DNA of 64,000 nucleotides from Fulvia fulva (Eukaryota > Ascomycota > Dothideomycetes > Mycosphaerellales > Mycosphaerellaceae), in assembly GCF_020509005.1 (NCBI RefSeq), contig NC_063021.1:868001-932000 (forward strand). The letters run 5' to 3'. Shown here one piece after another: positions 62,710 to 64,000 of the stretch. The position numbers and the translations under genes were made by a program. The notes under the pieces were generated by a model. That model ran no database searches. It saw only the letters and a list, made by a program, of their open reading frames with translations, and was not told the origin of the DNA. The stretch's first letter is position 1, and each line of letters begins with the position of its first letter.

Positions 62710-64000
62710 TCATCCGCGAGCGAACGCTTCTCCTAGTCTCGTCAATGTATCCCATCTATCATCCTTGAGGACCTCGATCCTGCCATCTGGTGTTGCCACT
62801 TTCATCTCGTCGATCAATTTCGTGCCAAGAACATACGAGTCGTCCTCGTGTACGAATGCGACCAGTATCTGGATCCAGTCCCGCATCAAAATTCTCTCCT
62901 GTGGCGTGAGACCATGTGTGATAGAAAAGCTACCTTCCGTCAGCGTTGACCTACATTTCTAAGCAGGACCGGCTGCACTCACTTCCAGAAAGGTCTATCC
63001 ATGGCATGCGCCACTCCAAAGAATTTGGGTGCGACTTTGTCCGTTATGAAGGACAATCTATAGGCGATCTGATAGCGCCAGATCTTCTCAAGTGGGATGC
63101 CATAGTCGAAAAGCTGTTTGACAAAGTATCTTGACGGAGCTCTGACTTGGCCATCTGCAACGATGTTACCATACAAAGCTTTCCAATCTTGGAGATCACT
63201 CGTTAGTGGCAACTCGTAATGTGGAAGAATACGTTCCACTGTCGCTGCAGCGTAGTAGTTCTCAATTTGCCGGGACAGTGCATCTCTTTTTGGCGCAGAT
63301 GGACTGTGATACTCAGCATAAAGTGTCTCTTCGTTCAACACTTCGCCGATCAATAAGCGCATGTCGCGCCTTTGGAACTCGGCCGCAAAATGTCCGTCTC
63401 GAAGGTAGTCGATCATGCCAGAGTGCAAGAATAGGTCATCCGTGATTGGCCGAAATGTGTGATGCTGGAGATGCTGAAGCGCAGCGACGAGGTCCTGGGA
63501 TGGTATTTGCCGCAGACGGCTGACTTTCTCTTCGCCGGACAGCTTTGGGAGAACCTTGAAGTGAGTGCAGACCTCGTCAAATTGCAGCTCCGACTCTGAG
63601 ACAGTCTTTGGTTGAGCTGGTATTGCGTTTGAGATCATGTAGAAGCGTCGGAACAGCTTGTCACTGCTCTCGCCGTCATCACTTCTGAATTCATGCAGCA
63701 CTTGTGCTTGGGCAGCATATGCGCCAGCGCTTCTGCCCCCAAGCGTCACGTTTCCAGGGTCACCACCGAAATGATGGATGTTCTCCTGGGGAAAGAGAGG
63801 AAGTCAGCGAGGAATGCCATCGGTGGGGATAATGATGCGATCAGCGGTACGCAAAGCCGCGCAAAACACGGCTTCGAGCAGTCCACCACAGTCTCAAGGC
63901 ATCCGTGGTACGTTGTATCGACTGTACATACCTGCACCCATTGCATGGCCAGTCGCTGATCCCAGAGACCAAAGTTTCCAGCGGCTTCGCCATCGTTATC
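62710..64000 (-). CDS. Type-B carboxylesterase, truncated by window edge
   Basis: Three exons visible: >64000-63932, 63785-62983 and 62929-62710, 363 codons; the 5' part lies beyond the right edge. Introns are 146 bp (GTATGT ... CCCCAG) and 53 bp (GTGAGT ... GCTGAC ... TAG). The first visible residues DNDGEAAGNFGLWDQRLAMQ and then ENIHHFGGDP lead to the nucleophile elbow TLGGRSAGAYAAQ, where Ser sits in G-R-S-A-G; most relatives have G-E-S-A-G. A Glu in LIGEVLNEETLYAEY and His in FFGVAHAMDRPFWNFSITHG supply the rest of the triad. No clue to substrate; fungal members hydrolyse lipids, xenobiotics or secondary-metabolite esters. Confidence 0.85.

Noticed and set aside
62951..62982. A 32-bp last intron in the carboxylesterase
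   Set aside because: The acceptor 21 bp further on gives a 53-bp intron with a CTGAC branch and the conserved FWNFSITHG junction.
1..64000. tRNA, rRNA and CRISPR search by eye
   Set aside because: No convincing T-arm or cloverleaf, no rRNA core sequence and no regularly spaced repeats were found; a dedicated scan would be needed to exclude tRNAs.

Overview
The window is nuclear DNA of a filamentous ascomycete, most likely a dothideomycete of the Mycosphaerellales/Capnodiales type. The signs are short GT-AG introns of about 47-66 bp with CTGAC/CTAAC-like branch sites, genes packed on both strands, and fungal protein families: mL58, Stb6, TIM10, NADPH oxidase, GID2/Rmd5, V-ATPase d, Trm4 and LPAELRNR-type proteins. 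The lineage is inferred from protein style only. I saw no rRNA, no tRNA, no CRISPR and no intact transposon.

Layout. 1-7.5 kb: a 5'-complete but left-truncated Ser/Thr-rich surface protein with a PAN/apple-like module (minus), mitochondrial ribosomal protein mL58 (plus), and a disrupted MOV10/SDE3-like helicase (plus). 7.9-16 kb: Stb6-like protein (minus), Rmd5/GID2 E3 ligase subunit (plus), a small membrane protein (minus) and a NoxB-like NADPH oxidase (plus). 16.4-24.5 kb: TIM10 (minus), a LigD-type 3'-phosphoesterase domain protein (plus), an LPAELRNR protein (plus), ribosomal protein eL20 (minus), CSN12/Thp1-like PCI protein (plus) and a BTB protein (minus). 25.5-34 kb: a divergent pair of amidohydrolase (minus) and enoyl-CoA hydratase (plus), then on the minus strand a lineage-specific repeat protein, V-ATPase subunit d and an unnamed nuclear-looking protein. 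34.7-45.7 kb: Trm4/NCL1 (plus), a frameshifted NmrA-like oxidoreductase (plus), a second BTB protein (plus) and a five-exon PSP1-domain protein (minus). 45.7-57.5 kb is gene-poor; it holds a two-exon 178-aa protein, an Rpn4-like zinc-finger factor and a phytanoyl-CoA dioxygenase, all minus. 57.7-64 kb: TMEM234-like protein and a glycine-rich membrane protein (plus), a second, frameshifted LPAELRNR gene (plus), a small secreted Asn/Gln-rich protein (minus), and a type-B carboxylesterase running off the right edge (minus).

Most of the genes are housekeeping genes of separate pathways: mitochondrial import and translation, cytosolic translation, tRNA modification, vacuolar acidification, proteasome and gluconeogenesis control. 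They do not form a pathway cluster. The one plausible metabolic pair is the divergent amidohydrolase/enoyl-CoA hydratase.

The most notable result is damage. The MOV10-like helicase carries two in-frame stops that fit C-to-T changes plus a frameshift exactly at Walker A. Two other genes each carry one single-base frameshift. The helicase looks like a real pseudogene; the two single indels could be sequence errors. I found no convincing undescribed multi-gene system. Exon boundaries were placed by eye from splice consensus, phase and protein continuity.
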